From: Tatumella citrea
GTDB lineage: Bacteria; Pseudomonadota; Gammaproteobacteria; Enterobacterales; Enterobacteriaceae
Length of the DNA: 64,000 nt
NCBI RefSeq assembly: GCF_002163585.1
Contig: NZ_CP015579.1
Span: 3,038,001 to 3,102,000, forward strand
Reading direction: 5' to 3'
Part shown: one piece after another, positions 1 to 11,060 of the stretch
Numbering within the stretch: the first letter of the stretch is position 1
Layout of the letters: every line of letters begins with the position of its first letter
The notes under the pieces: model-generated
The model's database searches: none
Seen by the model: the letters and a program-made list of their open reading frames with translations, nothing else
What the model was told of the DNA's origin: nothing
Position numbers and translations under genes: made by a program

Positions 1-390
1 ATGCTGATTATCAGGAGCCTGCACCACTCGGGTCAGCATTGGCTCTGGTTTTCCGGAGTCAGGTTTGTTATCCCCGGATTGATCATCCGGACTATTCAGC
101 ATGTCCGGAGGCGTTGTCGGTTCAGAGGTTTCACTGAACAGAGTGGCTGACCGGAGCAACTCCGGCCATCTGGCGGCCAGTTGGTTAAATCCTGACGGTC
201 CGTGCTGTTCGACCTGATCAGCGGCCAGGTCCAGCTGAGTAGTCAGTAACTGACGCGTCAGCCTCTGTTCCGGTGGCTCAGAACCCAACAAACTAAACCC
301 GAGCCACATAAACTGGCTAATCACCAGGAAAACCAGCATAAAGCCAAGCAACATTTTCCAGAACAGGCGTCCGGGATAGTCGTAGCTCAT
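1..390 (-). CDS. Sensor histidine kinase, N-terminal part only (runs off the left edge)
   Basis: The minus-strand frame starting with ATG at 390 stays open to the window edge (130 codons). It begins MSYDYPGRLFWKMLLGF, followed by a hydrophobic stretch at about residues 12-33 that looks like the first membrane segment, then a hydrophilic region rich in Pro, Ser and Asp that would be the periplasmic sensor domain. The start overlaps the stop of the upstream response regulator (ATGA, 387-390), so the two are probably translationally coupled. The kinase core (HAMP, His box, ATPase) lies outside the window, so the assignment rests on position and on the membrane segment; the signal sensed is unknown. 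Confidence 0.75.
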   Translation of the reverse strand, partial: MSYDYPGRLFWKMLLGFMLVFLVISQFMWLGFSLLGSEPPEQRLTRQLLTTQLDLAADQVEQHGPSGFNQLAARWPELLRSATLFSETSEPTTPPDMLNSPDDQSGDNKPDSGKPEPMLTRVVQAPDNQH

Positions 391-1067
391 CGGATGCGAT
401 AACCGATGCTGCGAACGGTTTCGATATTTAGCTGATCGTTGGTGAGCTTGCTCAGTTTCTGCCGGATATTACTAACGTGAACATCAACACTACGGTCGTA
501 GGCTTCACGTTGTCTGCCCAGGGCTTTCTCAGATAATTCATCCTTCGATACCACCCGATCACTGGCGGACATCAGTAGTTCCAGTAAATTGAATTCTGAA
601 GCGGTCAGATCGAAAGCTTCGCCTTTCCATGCTGATACCCGGGTGGCAGGATTAAGCGTCAGTTCACCCCGAATCAGAATATCTTTTTTCTCCGCCGGAG
701 CAGGTTGCTCGTCAAAACGGCGCATCACCGAGCGCAACCGGGCCACCAACTCCCGGGGATAACAGGGTTTAGGCACATAATCATCTGCCCCCATTTCCAG
801 ACCAATGACCCGGTCAATGTTATCGCCTTTTGCAGTCAGCATAATCACCGGCAAACGACTGCGTTGCCGGATTTGCCGCAGCACATCAATGCCACTCATA
901 TCCGGCAGCATAATATCCAGAATCATTGCGCTGTACTGGCCGGATGCGGCACTACTGATCGCCTCTTTACCGGTAGTCACCAGCTCAGTGGTAAATCCTT
1001 CCCCTTCGAGGTACTGGCTAAGCATAGATCCCAGTTCATGATCGTCATCGACCAGCAAAATTTTCAT
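387..1067 (-). CDS. OmpR/PhoB-family response regulator, CpxR-like
   Basis: This 226-residue protein has an N-terminal receiver domain (MKILLVDDDHEL with the acidic pocket; phospho-acceptor Asp in LDIMLPDMSG; conserved Thr in IMLTAK; Lys in VPKP) and a C-terminal winged-helix domain ending in SVDVHVSNIRQKL and TVRSIGYRI, the OmpR/PhoB signature. It is expected to bind DNA when phosphorylated by the kinase encoded immediately downstream. The start at 1067 is chosen because the family begins MKILLVDDD and an AGAGAG ribosome site precedes it; a longer frame to 1136 adds 23 residues unlike the family. CpxR-like motifs are seen, but this is not at the cpx locus and target genes are unknown. Confidence 0.9.
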   Translation of the reverse strand: MKILLVDDDHELGSMLSQYLEGEGFTTELVTTGKEAISSAASGQYSAMILDIMLPDMSGIDVLRQIRQRSRLPVIMLTAKGDNIDRVIGLEMGADDYVPKPCYPRELVARLRSVMRRFDEQPAPAEKKDILIRGELTLNPATRVSAWKGEAFDLTASEFNLLELLMSASDRVVSKDELSEKALGRQREAYDRSVDVHVSNIRQKLSKLTNDQLNIETVRSIGYRIR

Positions 1068-1190
1068 GAAACACTCTCTTCTGTAAATTGACACTATTCT
1101 GACCGCAGAATCTGGCAGTTGCTGCAGGATTTTCACTATCCTTACATCATTATTGACCAGTACCGGATAAATCAGTTAATCGCTGAGTGA

Positions 1191-2075
1191 TTATTCATAA
1201 ATTCCGGTAGAAAGATAACGGTCGCCGCGATCACAGATAATGGCCACGACCCGGGATCCCGGCTCATCAACGGCAATCTGCAGTGCCCCGGCAACCGCAC
1301 CGCCGGAACTTACACCACAGAAAATACCTTCTTTTCGTGCCAGTTGGCGCATTGTTTCAGTTGCTAATGCTTCAGACATATCAATAGTACGATCTACCCA
1401 TTGAGGTTGAAAAATTCCAGGCCGGTAAGCCTCAGACCAACGCCGGATACCCGGGATTTGTGCACCATCTTCAGGTTGCAACCCCACGACCTGCACTGCA
1501 GGGTTTTGCTCTTTCAGATACCGCCCCACTCCACTGATGGTCCCGGTGGTCCCCATACTGGAAACGAAGTGTGTCAGTTCTCCCCGCGACTGCTGCCAGA
1601 TTTCCGGCCCGGTGGTCTGATAATGGCCCAGTGGGTTATCGGGATTATTGAATTGATCGAGTATTTTCCCTTCCCCGCGCGCTGCCATTTCAGCAGCAAT
1701 ATCTCTGGCCCCTTCCATCCCGCCTTGTTGCTGGCTGACCAAAACCAGGCTGGCGCCATAGGCTTTCATGGATGCCTGACGTTCCATGCTCATATTGTCA
1801 GGCATCAATAGCGTCAGGTGATAACCTTTCATTGCAGCAATCATCGCCAGAGCAATTCCGGTGTTACCACTGGTTGCTTCTATCAGCGTATCTCCGGGCG
1901 CAATTTCACCCCGCAATTCAGCCTGGTGAATCATTGAAAACGCCGCCCGATCTTTAACCGATCCGGCTGGATTATTTCCTTCCAGTTTTACCCAGACTTC
2001 ACTGCCATTATCAACCACCAGCCGCTGCAGACGAACCAGCGGGGTATTACCTATAGTATTTTCCAGTGTAATCAC
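1191..2075 (-). CDS. cysM: Cysteine synthase B (O-acetylserine sulfhydrylase B)
   Basis: A PLP enzyme that makes cysteine from O-acetylserine and sulfide, or S-sulfocysteine from thiosulfate. At 294 residues it is close to the family length (about 300). It shows the PLP lysine in NPAGSVKDRA (Lys41), the phosphate loop ATSGNTGIA and the C-terminal GVSSGGAVAGA loop. It is the last gene of a cysP-T-W-A-M order on the minus strand, as in E. coli, but 84 bp separate it from cysA. The thiosulfate-preferring CysM identity is supported by this position beside the thiosulfate transporter. Confidence 0.96.
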   Translation of the reverse strand: MITLENTIGNTPLVRLQRLVVDNGSEVWVKLEGNNPAGSVKDRAAFSMIHQAELRGEIAPGDTLIEATSGNTGIALAMIAAMKGYHLTLLMPDNMSMERQASMKAYGASLVLVSQQQGGMEGARDIAAEMAARGEGKILDQFNNPDNPLGHYQTTGPEIWQQSRGELTHFVSSMGTTGTISGVGRYLKEQNPAVQVVGLQPEDGAQIPGIRRWSEAYRPGIFQPQWVDRTIDMSEALATETMRQLARKEGIFCGVSSGGAVAGALQIAVDEPGSRVVAIICDRGDRYLSTGIYE

Positions 2076-2159
2076 GGGGAGATCCCTGTATGCAGAAACG
2101 AAAACAGCCTGTTCGCTGTGATAGCGCCAGGCTGTTTTACAGACGATGGAATGAAAATA

Positions 2160-3248
2160 TCAGGCAGTTTTGGCAAAGGCAACAGGCTGAACTAACTGTT
2201 CGCCCTGATAGACTCTGGCTTTATCTACTCCGATATACAGTTTATCGCCACGAACCGGAGGGTGATCTTCATGCTCATAGACCAGGGTCAAATCGCTGCC
2301 TGACCAGCCTTCCGGCTGAACCACCAGCTGCCAGAAATGGCCACGCGGGCTCACTTCTACAACTTTCACTGCCAGAGGCGTAGCCTGGCTCTGGCTGCGA
2401 CTGATATCGGTTTCCCACGGACGCAGAAACAGATCCACTTCACCCTGGGTGGCAGGAGTAAAGTCCAGTGGCCACTGGTATCCGGCGACCTGCAGTTTAT
2501 TACCGACAATCTGACCTTCCAGCCGGTTAATTTCCCCGAGAAACTCAAGTACAAACCGTGAGGCAGGTTCCTTCCAGACTTGTTCCGGCGTACCGGTTTG
2601 TTCTACATTCCCCTGGCTCATCACCACAATACGGTCTGCCACTTCCATTGCCTCTTCCTGGTCATGGGTGACAAAGACACTGGTGAACTGTAACTCTTCA
2701 TGCAGTTGTCGTAACCAGCGACGTAACTCTTTGCGCACCTGAGCATCCAGTGCCCCGAAAGGTTCATCCAGCAACAGGATATGTGGGTCAACCGCCAGTG
2801 CTCTTGCCAGTGCTACCCTCTGTTTTTGTCCGCCGGATAACTGTGCAGGATAACGCCCCGCCAGGTGGGATAACTGAACCATTTCCAGCAGATTAAGGAC
2901 CTTCTTACGAATATCTGCCGAAGAAGGACGTTCACGACGAGGTAAGACCGTCAGACCAAACGCAATGTTGTCGAACACCGTCATATGCCGGAACAGTGCA
3001 TAATGCTGGAACACAAAGCCAACATGCCGATCGCGGGCATGTAACTGGCTGACATCACGGTCATGGAATGAAATCCGACCACTGTTTTGATGCTCCAGTC
3101 CGGCAATAATGCGTAATAAGGTCGTTTTCCCGGAACCCGAAGGCCCCAGTAAGGCCACCATCTCTCCTGAAGCAATATTAAGGTCAATATCCTTCAGTAC
3201 CGATGTTTTGCCGAAAGACTTATTAATCTGATGAATATTAATGCTCAT
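2160..3248 (-). CDS. cysA: Sulfate/thiosulfate ABC transporter ATP-binding subunit
   Basis: ATPase that powers CysTW import of sulfate and thiosulfate. The 362-residue protein has Walker [10 protein letters not shown] at 35-43, the signature [15 protein letters not shown], Walker [13 protein letters not shown] and the switch His in [10 protein letters not shown], followed by a C-terminal TOBE-like domain from about residue 235. It overlaps the end of cysW by 11 bp, indicating operon coupling. Length and order match E. coli CysA (365 residues). Confidence 0.97.
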   Translation of the reverse strand: MSINIHQINKSFGKTSVLKDIDLNIASGEMVALLGPSGSGKTTLLRIIAGLEHQNSGRISFHDRDVSQLHARDRHVGFVFQHYALFRHMTVFDNIAFGLTVLPRRERPSSADIRKKVLNLLEMVQLSHLAGRYPAQLSGGQKQRVALARALAVDPHILLLDEPFGALDAQVRKELRRWLRQLHEELQFTSVFVTHDQEEAMEVADRIVVMSQGNVEQTGTPEQVWKEPASRFVLEFLGEINRLEGQIVGNKLQVAGYQWPLDFTPATQGEVDLFLRPWETDISRSQSQATPLAVKVVEVSPRGHFWQLVVQPEGWSGSDLTLVYEHEDHPPVRGDKLYIGVDKARVYQGEQLVQPVAFAKTA

Positions 3249-4113
3249 AGTTGCCGTCCTGTTGCTGACGCTGTTGCTGACGTTCCAGTCGCCATTGCAG
3301 TGCGCTTTTCAAAAATAACGTGACAATGGCCATCAGGGCCAGTAATGCCGCAGCGGTAAACGCCCCGACTTCATTGTAATCCTGGTGCATCAGTTCAACC
3401 TGCAATGGCAAAGTATAGGTTTCACCGCGAATCGATCCGGATACTACGGAAACAGCACCAAATTCGCCTAATGCACGGGCATTGGTCAGGACCAGTCCAT
3501 ACAACAATGCCCAACGGATGTTGGGTAGTGTCACCCGACGGAACATCTGCCAGCCACTGGCCCCTAACAGGATAGCAGCCTCATCTTCCTGACTCCCCTG
3601 GCTCAGCATCACCGGAACCAGTTCACGAATAACAAACGGGCAACTGATGAAAATGGTCACTAAAACCATCCCGGGCCAGGCGAACATAATCTGAATGTTA
3701 TGGGCATCCAGCCAGTGTCCCAGAGGACCATTCACTCCCCAGCACAACAGATAAAGCAGGCCGACCACTACCGGAGAAATAGCAAACGGGATATCGAACA
3801 GCGTAAGTAATAACTGACGGCCCGGAAAATTAAACCGGCTCACCAGCCATGCCAGTAACGTTCCGAACACCAGATTCACCGGCACGGTAATCAGTGCAAT
3901 CAACACGGTCATCCAGATAGCATGTAACATATCCGGATCGGTCAGGCTGTGTAACGACGCCATCACCCCTTTGCCCAATGCCTGCCAGAATATTGAGATC
4001 AAAGGAACAATCAGCATCAGAAACGAGAGCAGAACCCCGAGGCTAATCAGCAGAAAACGGCCCCAGCGGAACTTTGATTTAACGGCAAAATTTCCGGAAG
4101 TTAATTCAGTCAT
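3238..4113 (-). CDS. cysW: Sulfate/thiosulfate ABC transporter permease CysW
   Basis: Inner-membrane permease half of the sulfate/thiosulfate importer; 291 residues with about six hydrophobic segments starting near residue 19. The EAA-loop region that contacts CysA is visible ([21 protein letters not shown]). It starts at the last base of the cysT stop codon (TAATG-type one-base overlap at 4113) and overlaps cysA by 11 bp. The C-terminal Gln/Arg-rich tail ([11 protein letters not shown]) is cytoplasmic by inference. Confidence 0.96.
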   Translation of the reverse strand: MTELTSGNFAVKSKFRWGRFLLISLGVLLSFLMLIVPLISIFWQALGKGVMASLHSLTDPDMLHAIWMTVLIALITVPVNLVFGTLLAWLVSRFNFPGRQLLLTLFDIPFAISPVVVGLLYLLCWGVNGPLGHWLDAHNIQIMFAWPGMVLVTIFISCPFVIRELVPVMLSQGSQEDEAAILLGASGWQMFRRVTLPNIRWALLYGLVLTNARALGEFGAVSVVSGSIRGETYTLPLQVELMHQDYNEVGAFTAAALLALMAIVTLFLKSALQWRLERQQQRQQQDGNYEH

Positions 4114-4946
4114 TAGTGGCCTCCCAGACGACGGCCATAACGGCTCTGCAGAACATTAATCCCGAACAACAGCAGCAACGATGCCGCCATAATGACTGAA
4201 GCAATTGCTGTAGATGCCGGAAAATCAAACTCCTGCTGACGGATAAAAATCATCAGCGAGATCACTTCGGTTTTCCAGGCGATATTCCCCGCAATAAAGA
4301 TAACTGCACCAAATTCACCCAGGCTACGGGTGAATGAAAGCGCGGTCCCTGCAAGCAAAGCCGGTGCGACTTCAGGCAAAATCACCCGATAAAAAGCCTG
4401 CCATGGTCTGGCACCCAGCGTTTCTGCTGCTTCTTCATATTCCGGCCCCAGTTCTTCCAGAACCGGTTGCACAGTACGAATAACAAAAGGAATACTGGTA
4501 AACGCCATGGCAACGGCAATCCCCAGCCAGGTGTAGGAAACTTTAATCCCAAACTGGGCCAGCCATTCTCCGTACCAACCCGTGGTTGAGAAAATACCGG
4601 CCAGAGTCAGACCAGCCACCGCGGTGGGCAAAGCAAACGGCAGGTCCATTAATCCGTTGAGCAGGGTTTTCCCCGGAAACTGATAGCGGGTCAGTATCCA
4701 GGCCATCAGCAGTCCAAACACAGCATTAAATGCCGATGCCAGTGCGGCAGATAAAATAGTGACTTTATACGCGGCTACCAGTTCCGGCTCAGTCACTACA
4801 TGCCAGTAATCCGCCCAGGTCATTTTTGACAGCTGAATGACCAGGGCACTCATCGGCAGCAACAATACCAGGCAGGTAAAAAACAGGCTGGTACCCAGAC
4901 TTAATCCAAATCCGGGTAACACCCGCTTATGACGCATAGATTTCAT
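4113..4946 (-). CDS. cysT: Sulfate/thiosulfate ABC transporter permease CysT (CysU)
   Basis: Second inner-membrane permease of the sulfate/thiosulfate importer; 277 residues with about six hydrophobic segments and the coupling loop EEAAETLGARPWQAFYRVILPEVAPALLAG seen in shortened form as EEAAETLGA..ILPEV. It pairs with CysW. One-base overlaps with cysP (4946) and cysW (4113) place it in the middle of a tightly packed operon. Confidence 0.96.
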   Translation of the reverse strand: MKSMRHKRVLPGFGLSLGTSLFFTCLVLLLPMSALVIQLSKMTWADYWHVVTEPELVAAYKVTILSAALASAFNAVFGLLMAWILTRYQFPGKTLLNGLMDLPFALPTAVAGLTLAGIFSTTGWYGEWLAQFGIKVSYTWLGIAVAMAFTSIPFVIRTVQPVLEELGPEYEEAAETLGARPWQAFYRVILPEVAPALLAGTALSFTRSLGEFGAVIFIAGNIAWKTEVISLMIFIRQQEFDFPASTAIASVIMAASLLLLFGINVLQSRYGRRLGGH

Positions 4947-5959
4947 TACTCATGTCCTGCTGACTGCAATTTATCAAATTCTCCGCCATTGGCGAATTGA
5001 GTCTTCATGGCCTGATCCCAGCTGCCAAAGACATCTTCAACACGGAACAACGATACGTCCGGGAAGCGTGATTTGTTCTCAGCCATCAGTTTTGGATCAT
5101 TAACACGGTAGTAGAAGCCAAGGATCACCTTGCGGGCTTCCGGAGTGTAGAGGAATTGCAGATATTGTTTTGCTGCCTCCTCAGTGCCATTTTCTTTGAC
5201 GTTTTTATCTACCCAGGCAACCGGGAATTCTGCAAGAATGTTGGTTTTCGGAACCACCACTTCAAAGTCTGATTTTGGGTATTGCAGGCGAATATTATTG
5301 ACCTCTGATTCAAAACTGATCAGTACATCTCCCAATCCTCGTTCTGCAAAGGTCGTGGTCGCGCCCCGGCCGCCGGTATCAAATACCGCGACGTTTTTCA
5401 CAAACTGCGTCATAAACGCTTCTGTTTTTGCCTGATCATTACCATCGGCTTTGGCAGCGGCACCCCAGGCAGCAAGCCATGTATAACGGCCATTACCGGA
5501 GGTTTTTGGATTAGGAAATACCAACTGAACACCGCTGCGGGTTAAATCAGCCCAGTCATGGATATGTTTTGGGTTTCCTTTACGTACAAGGAACGCCATG
5601 GTGGAGTAAAACGGTGAACTATTATTTGGCAAACGGGTTTGCCAGTTTGCCGGGATAAGATTGCCACGGTCATGCAGAATCTGAACATCTGATACCTGAT
5701 TGTAGGTCACCACGTCTGCACGCAATCCCTGCAAAATTGCCAGAGCCTGTTTTGATGAGCCACCATGGGACTGGCGGATCGTCAGTTTATCGCCTGGATG
5801 GGCCTGATCCCATTGCTTCTCGAATAACGGATTCAGCGCAGTGAATAGCTCACGGGAAACGTCATAAGAACTGTTAAGTAAAGTTGTCGCATTGGCTGCA
5901 CCGGCCGTCATCAGCGTTAGTAATGCCGCACCGATCCATTTTTTACCCGAAATATTCAT
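4946..5959 (-). CDS. cysP: Thiosulfate/sulfate periplasmic binding protein
   Basis: Periplasmic receptor that delivers thiosulfate or sulfate to CysTWA. The 337-residue precursor has a Sec signal peptide ([20 protein letters not shown], cleavage probably after ANA at about 24), then the mature start [15 protein letters not shown] typical of CysP/Sbp proteins, and the ligand-loop motif [10 protein letters not shown]. It is the first gene of the cysPTWAM operon and would be under CysB control; a possible promoter lies at 6020-6075. Confidence 0.96.
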   Translation of the reverse strand: MNISGKKWIGAALLTLMTAGAANATTLLNSSYDVSRELFTALNPLFEKQWDQAHPGDKLTIRQSHGGSSKQALAILQGLRADVVTYNQVSDVQILHDRGNLIPANWQTRLPNNSSPFYSTMAFLVRKGNPKHIHDWADLTRSGVQLVFPNPKTSGNGRYTWLAAWGAAAKADGNDQAKTEAFMTQFVKNVAVFDTGGRGATTTFAERGLGDVLISFESEVNNIRLQYPKSDFEVVVPKTNILAEFPVAWVDKNVKENGTEEAAKQYLQFLYTPEARKVILGFYYRVNDPKLMAENKSRFPDVSLFRVEDVFGSWDQAMKTQFANGGEFDKLQSAGHE

Positions 5960-6024
5960 TGGCTAACCCCTGAGCTCAGAAGCGGCACCCGTTAGCCGCA
6001 TAATTAGTGTATTTATTTCTCAGG

Positions 6025-6075
6025 GTAAAGCTGTAGCGGTTTTATATACCGTTTATTGCTTTAAAAGTTTAAAAA
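6025..6075 (-). promoter_or_regulatory. Possible cysP promoter / CysB-binding region
   Basis: The AT-rich stretch upstream of cysP reads on the minus strand AATAAACGGTATATAAAACC, with a TATATA element flanked by the inverted halves CGGT and ACCG (6037-6051). CysB sites are poorly conserved, so CysB binding is inferred only from the operon identity and the position about 70-110 bp upstream of the start. Confidence 0.35.
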
Positions 6076-6144
6076 TGCATAAGGGCCTGAAATGACTTTC
6101 TGGTGGCTGGCTTTCCGGCACTTCACCGGGCGGGGATCCGCAGC

Positions 6145-6185
6145 AATGGCCGCCCACGCCGTGGCGAAAAATACCGGCGGCCATT
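6145..6185 (-). repeat. Inverted repeat downstream of yfeX
   Basis: AATGGCCGCC (6145-6154) and GGCGGCCATT (6176-6185) form a perfect 10-bp stem, with a small inner repeat CACGCCGTG in the 21-nt loop. It follows the yfeX stop at 6200, so it may end or stabilise the yfeX transcript, but no T-run follows in either direction. A REP-like element is an alternative. Confidence 0.6.
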
Positions 6186-6199
6186 ACCGTTAGCTGAAA

Positions 6200-7099
6200 T
6201 TAAAGACGGGTTAACTGACTCAAAGAAGGTGCGTAGAAGTAGCTGCCGCTGACGGGTTTAGAAAAACGTAATAAACCGTCGTACTTACCATCAGTTTCGC
6301 CAAACATACTCAGCAATTGCTGCTCAATATTATGCAGACGCGCGCAGTAGGCAATAAAGTAGAGTCCATGAGTACCGCTGACGGAACCATAAGGCAAACT
6401 CTGACGCAAAATTTTCAGACCCGCCCCATCCTCTTTCAGGTCGACCCTGCTCAGATGAGAAGTCACCGGTCGCGATTCGGCGGACAGCTCCTCATTAGCC
6501 TGCTTTGTCCGGCCAATGATTGCTTCCTGCTTCTCAACCGGTAATTTATTCCACGGCTTCAGATTATGTATCCAGCGCTGAGCAAGCACATAGCTGCCCC
6601 CGGCATCTTCACCATCGGCAATAATAGCGACCTGATGACGTTTTTCACCCTGAGGATTTTCAGTACCATCAATAAAACCACTCAGATCGCGATCTTCGAC
6701 CCAACGAAATCCCTGGGTTTCTTCACGGATATCAAGCAATGGCCCTAACAGCTCCATAGCAATCTGACCCAGAGAAAAATTGACATCCTGACGTTGTGAC
6801 TGAATATGAATCAGCACATCGCTCTGGGTCGCCGGCGCCATCCCTTTACCCAGCGCCCGGAACGGCTTTAACTCAGGGGCGGATGCTGATGAAGAGTTTA
6901 ACTGACGCCATAACTGATCACCAAAAGCTATCACACTGCCCAGGCGGGCATCAGGATACTTTTGCTGCAATTCTGCCTGGCGTTCGAGGAATAAACGTAT
7001 TTGCGGCCCGGCCTGTCCTATATCAGCCTTAAAATAACCTTCCAGCCAAAGGCCAGCACGACAATGTTCGGGCAAAATGCCGCTTTGATAGTCCGCCAC
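6200..7099 (-). CDS. yfeX: Dye-decolorizing-type heme peroxidase YfeX
   Basis: Cytoplasmic DyP-type peroxidase of 299 residues, the length of E. coli YfeX. It carries the family GXXDG motif in [10 protein letters not shown] (residues 141-150, with the catalytic Asp) and a likely proximal heme His at 215 (TSHLSRVD). E. coli YfeX oxidises porphyrinogens and has been argued to act in heme iron use, although that role is disputed. The gene heads a minus-strand cluster with yfeY, yfeZ and ypeA as in E. coli. The coproporphyrinogen oxidase gene hemF is close by on the other strand. Confidence 0.95.
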   Translation of the reverse strand: MADYQSGILPEHCRAGLWLEGYFKADIGQAGPQIRLFLERQAELQQKYPDARLGSVIAFGDQLWRQLNSSSASAPELKPFRALGKGMAPATQSDVLIHIQSQRQDVNFSLGQIAMELLGPLLDIREETQGFRWVEDRDLSGFIDGTENPQGEKRHQVAIIADGEDAGGSYVLAQRWIHNLKPWNKLPVEKQEAIIGRTKQANEELSAESRPVTSHLSRVDLKEDGAGLKILRQSLPYGSVSGTHGLYFIAYCARLHNIEQQLLSMFGETDGKYDGLLRFSKPVSGSYFYAPSLSQLTRL

Positions 7100-7223
7100 T
7101 GCTCACATCTCCGGAATTAAGTAAAAACTATTTATTTTTACCTGATTATACCGGAAATGTGATTCAGAAACCTGTTACGGATCAGAAGATTATTTCACCG
7201 GAATGGTGAAGAATTATTCGCGG

Positions 7224-7841
7224 CTATTGCTGCCAGATAATTCGCGATACAGTCCAGTTTTTTAGCGTATCATCAGCTGGCATAATCCCCTGCGGACCAC
7301 GCCATTCACCATGATACTCAAGAAGAATATGCTGGCTACCAGGTGCACGGCAACTGACAACATCGCCATTCGAAGTTGGCTGGCAATTGCCAAAGGCTTT
7401 GCTGTAAACCTGTGAGAATTTGCTACCAATTTTTACCCCACCAGCAGTGGCCACATCAGGGTCAGATACTTCAATCCGGGAAACGGTGCTTTGCCCCTGG
7501 ATATTCATCATCACCTGGCCGTCTTTTAATGCCTGCCAGAAAGTCACAATCTCACCTTTTTCAGTGCGCATTCCTTCCCGCAACTGATAATGACTGCCTA
7601 GTCCTCCACGAATACCGGATTCAGTCATCGGGGTCATGCTGTTTAACCCGTCGACACCATTCTCAGTTACAGTCAGTGAAGATCCGAACCAGTGCCAGGG
7701 TAATGCAGATGACCAGGAATAGGTCAGCGGGTTCCACCATTTAACACTATCGCTGCTGCTACTGTTTTGCGCAGATCCGGCGCAACCGCTTATTACCAGC
7801 ACACCGGTGAGCAGTGTGGTTTTCAATAATTTCATCGACAT
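7224..7841 (-). CDS. yfeY: RpoE-regulated lipoprotein YfeY
   Basis: A 205-residue lipoprotein: the leader MSMKLLKTTLLTGVLVISGC ends in a lipobox (VISGC) and the mature part begins AGSAQNSSSS. The body carries stretches shared with E. coli YfeY (PWHWFGSSL, GVKIGSKFSQVYSKAFGNCQ, PADDTLKNWTVSRIIW). The start at 7841 is preferred because AAAGGGA lies 5 nt upstream; a longer frame starts at 7862. The function is unknown. A sigma-E promoter is known for E. coli yfeY, but I did not confirm one here. Confidence 0.93.
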   Translation of the reverse strand: MSMKLLKTTLLTGVLVISGCAGSAQNSSSSDSVKWWNPLTYSWSSALPWHWFGSSLTVTENGVDGLNSMTPMTESGIRGGLGSHYQLREGMRTEKGEIVTFWQALKDGQVMMNIQGQSTVSRIEVSDPDVATAGGVKIGSKFSQVYSKAFGNCQPTSNGDVVSCRAPGSQHILLEYHGEWRGPQGIMPADDTLKNWTVSRIIWQQ

Positions 7842-7898
7842 TTCTGTCCCTTTCACATTCATTCAATGCCAGCTTGGAGTCATAAAACCGCAAAAAGT

Positions 7899-8354
7899 TT
7901 ATTCAGCGGTTGAAGAGTCAGGAATAAAACAGTCCCGTAATCTACGGTTAGCCACCAGCCAGTAGGCAGATAACAAATCAAAGATCAGTAAAATGACCGG
8001 CAATGGAGATTGTTCTAACAGAGAATAATCAAGTTGTGTCAGCTGCCAGCCAAACGTCAACAGTGAACTGGCTACCAGCACCCAACGCCATGCCGACCAG
8101 AGCCGCACCATTCGCTGGCGATACCCACTGAGTAAAAATGCTGCCACAGCCACCAACCCCAGTGCCAGACCAGGATAAAAACCTTGCCTGTCCGGATAAA
8201 ATAAGCTGAGTAGTGTCTCACCCTGTTGTCTTGATGCGCCGGCAATCACTAGCACTATCCAGGTACGTGCCTGCAATATCAGAATCAGCCAGAACAAAAA
8301 AGGAAGTTTAAGCTGGCCTTTACTGTCGTAATTTTCGGGAGAATAGTGAATCAA
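7899..8354 (-). CDS. yfeZ: Inner membrane protein YfeZ (DUF2919 family)
   Basis: A 151-residue protein with four hydrophobic segments (about 17-42, 61-77, 87-106 and 117-135), matching the DUF2919/YfeZ family in length and order. It starts MIHYSPENYDSKGQLKLP, typical of the family. It sits 57 bp upstream of yfeY in the same direction. No function is established. Confidence 0.9.
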   Translation of the reverse strand: MIHYSPENYDSKGQLKLPFLFWLILILQARTWIVLVIAGASRQQGETLLSLFYPDRQGFYPGLALGLVAVAAFLLSGYRQRMVRLWSAWRWVLVASSLLTFGWQLTQLDYSLLEQSPLPVILLIFDLLSAYWLVANRRLRDCFIPDSSTAE

Positions 8355-8400
8355 TGTTAATCAGATATCCTGGTACAGCGAAAAAATTCCACGCTTTATC

Positions 8401-8826
8401 TTAATATTCCCGATCTTCAATCAGCCGCTTGCCTAAAAGAACGGAATCAACGACTTCGTAATCCAGTTTTTCATAAAAGCCCATGACTACGTCATTCTCT
8501 TCCCGCACCATCAGATGAATCTTGGGGCAGCCTCTGGCAATGAGTTTTTTCTCCAGCCGGTTCATCAGAGCATTTGCATAGCCACGACCACGAAAATCCG
8601 GATCCACGCCAAGATAATAGGCTGAACCACGATGGCCGTCGTAGCCGCCCATCAGAGTGGCAACTACCTGCCCTCCGGCAACAGCTACCAGAAAAAGATC
8701 CGGGTCATGCTGCATTTTTCTTTCAATATCCATTTCAGGATCATTCCAGGGGCGTAATAAATCACAACGCTCCCATAGGGTAATGACCTCATCAAAATCT
8801 TCCTGGCGAAATCCACGAATTTCCAT
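8401..8826 (-). CDS. ypeA: GNAT-family acetyltransferase YpeA
   Basis: A 141-residue N-acetyltransferase nearly collinear with E. coli Ype[21 protein letters not shown] at the start, the acetyl-CoA loop [13 protein letters not shown] (about residues 76-88) and KRLIEDREY at the end. The substrate is unknown. It is the first gene of the ypeA-yfeZ-yfeY minus-strand run and is divergent from amiA across a 226-bp spacer that must hold both promoters. Confidence 0.94.
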   Translation of the reverse strand: MEIRGFRQEDFDEVITLWERCDLLRPWNDPEMDIERKMQHDPDLFLVAVAGGQVVATLMGGYDGHRGSAYYLGVDPDFRGRGYANALMNRLEKKLIARGCPKIHLMVREENDVVMGFYEKLDYEVVDSVLLGKRLIEDREY

Positions 8827-9052
8827 CGCGTTGCCCCTGTAGTAACTGATATTGGCTGATTATGGCGTTTTACACTTTATCTGCAACCCTGTCAGACTAA
8901 CAAAAGCAGAAAAAACTGCCATTTGTAAAGAACAGAACTGCAATACTCGGTAAAACGCTGAAATATTTGGCAGGTCGCAATAATCCGAATGTTACGATAT
9001 AACAAAGGAGTGACGATTTACTTTTTTAATCCGGACGGAGATGGAACTGCAG

Positions 9053-9916
9053 ATGAAAAAAATGTCCCTACTGAAACAACTGGTCAATCGCCGCCAGTTA
9101 ATCTTTTCCGGCCTGGCGCTGGCCGTGTTGTCTCCACGAGCCGTATTAGCCCGCGAGTCATCAATTAAATCAACGCCAGCCAGTAAATCTGCGACGAAAA
9201 AACCTACTAACGGTAAGTTTATTGTCATGATCGACCCTGGTCACGGCGGAATTGATTCCGGCGCTGTCGGAGAAGAAGGTTCCATGGAGAAACATGTGGT
9301 GCTGGAAATTGCCGGTACCATTCGCCAGTTACTGAGTAACCATCCGCATATAGAAGCACGCCTGACCCGCGACAGCGATCATTTCATCCCGCTTTATCAG
9401 CGAGTGGAAATCGCCAGCCAGCATGGGGCGAATCTGTTTATGTCTATTCATGCTGACGGTTACACAAGCCCTGAAGCCCATGGAGCGTCGGTCTTTGCAC
9501 TGTCAAACCGTGGAGCTACCAGTGCTATGGCCCGTTATCTCTCTGAACGTGAAAATGCGGCAGATGATGTTGCCGGATTAAAAGTGCAGGAAAAAGATCA
9601 CTATCTGCAGCAGATCCTTTTTGACTTAGTTCAGACCAACACCATCAAAAACAGCCTGACTCTGGGTAAACATGTCCTGGACAAAATTCGCCCGGTGCAT
9701 CATCTGCACAGTCAGCACACTGAACAGGCTGCATTTGCGGTACTCAAATCACCTTCAATCCCTTCCGTACTGGTAGAAACCTCATTTATTACCAATCCGG
9801 CAGAAGAGAAATTGCTCGGTTCCACCGCTTTCCGGCACAAGATTGCTACAGCGATTACCGAAGGGATTGTGAATTATTATAATGAATCCGCTATCCACAA
9901 CCGGCGGGTAAGTTAG
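9053..9916 (+). CDS. amiA: N-acetylmuramoyl-L-alanine amidase AmiA, Tat-exported
   Basis: Periplasmic zinc amidase that cleaves peptidoglycan cross-wall for daughter-cell separation. With the ATG at 9053 it has 287 residues (E. coli AmiA 289). The leader has a twin-arginine motif (NRRQLIFSG, residues 12-20) and hydrophobic core, as in E. coli AmiA. Zinc ligands of the Amidase_3 fold are visible: His64 in DPGHGG, Glu79 in SMEKHVV, His133 in SIHADG and the catalytic Glu242 in LVETSF. An in-frame ATG at 9041 directly abuts the GGAG ribosome site, so it is less likely. Confidence 0.95.
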   Translation: MKKMSLLKQLVNRRQLIFSGLALAVLSPRAVLARESSIKSTPASKSATKKPTNGKFIVMIDPGHGGIDSGAVGEEGSMEKHVVLEIAGTIRQLLSNHPHIEARLTRDSDHFIPLYQRVEIASQHGANLFMSIHADGYTSPEAHGASVFALSNRGATSAMARYLSERENAADDVAGLKVQEKDHYLQQILFDLVQTNTIKNSLTLGKHVLDKIRPVHHLHSQHTEQAAFAVLKSPSIPSVLVETSFITNPAEEKLLGSTAFRHKIATAITEGIVNYYNESAIHNRRVS

Positions 9917-9946
9917 GTATAATCGGTAAAACCCCACAATATATGA

Positions 9947-10861
<915 letters not shown>

Positions 10862-10874
10862 TTGTTACCTTTCT

Positions 10875-10905
10875 GCGGGAGGATTCGCTTTCACAGCTCT
10901 CCCGC
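10875..10905 (+). terminator. Hairpin after hemF, possible terminator
   Basis: GCGGGAG (10875-10881) pairs with CTCCCGC (10899-10905) across a 17-nt loop, 14 nt past the hemF stop. The tail CTCTGTTTCC is only moderately T-rich. Confidence 0.5.
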
Positions 10906-11060
10906 CTCTGTTTCCGCACTTTTCATCCGCTTGCCTCTCACTATTATCGGAGAAAACATATTTTCTTCGCGCACAAATTCCGGCAGAGTGTTAAATTCCT
11001 GTTATAGATTGTTCCGTTTGCAGTGGAATAATTTGCTCATAAAGGATGAGAAGCCGTTTC

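Noticed and set aside
6145..6185. REP/BIME element
   Set aside because: A single 10-bp inverted repeat with no second copy noticed in the window; kept only as an inverted repeat.
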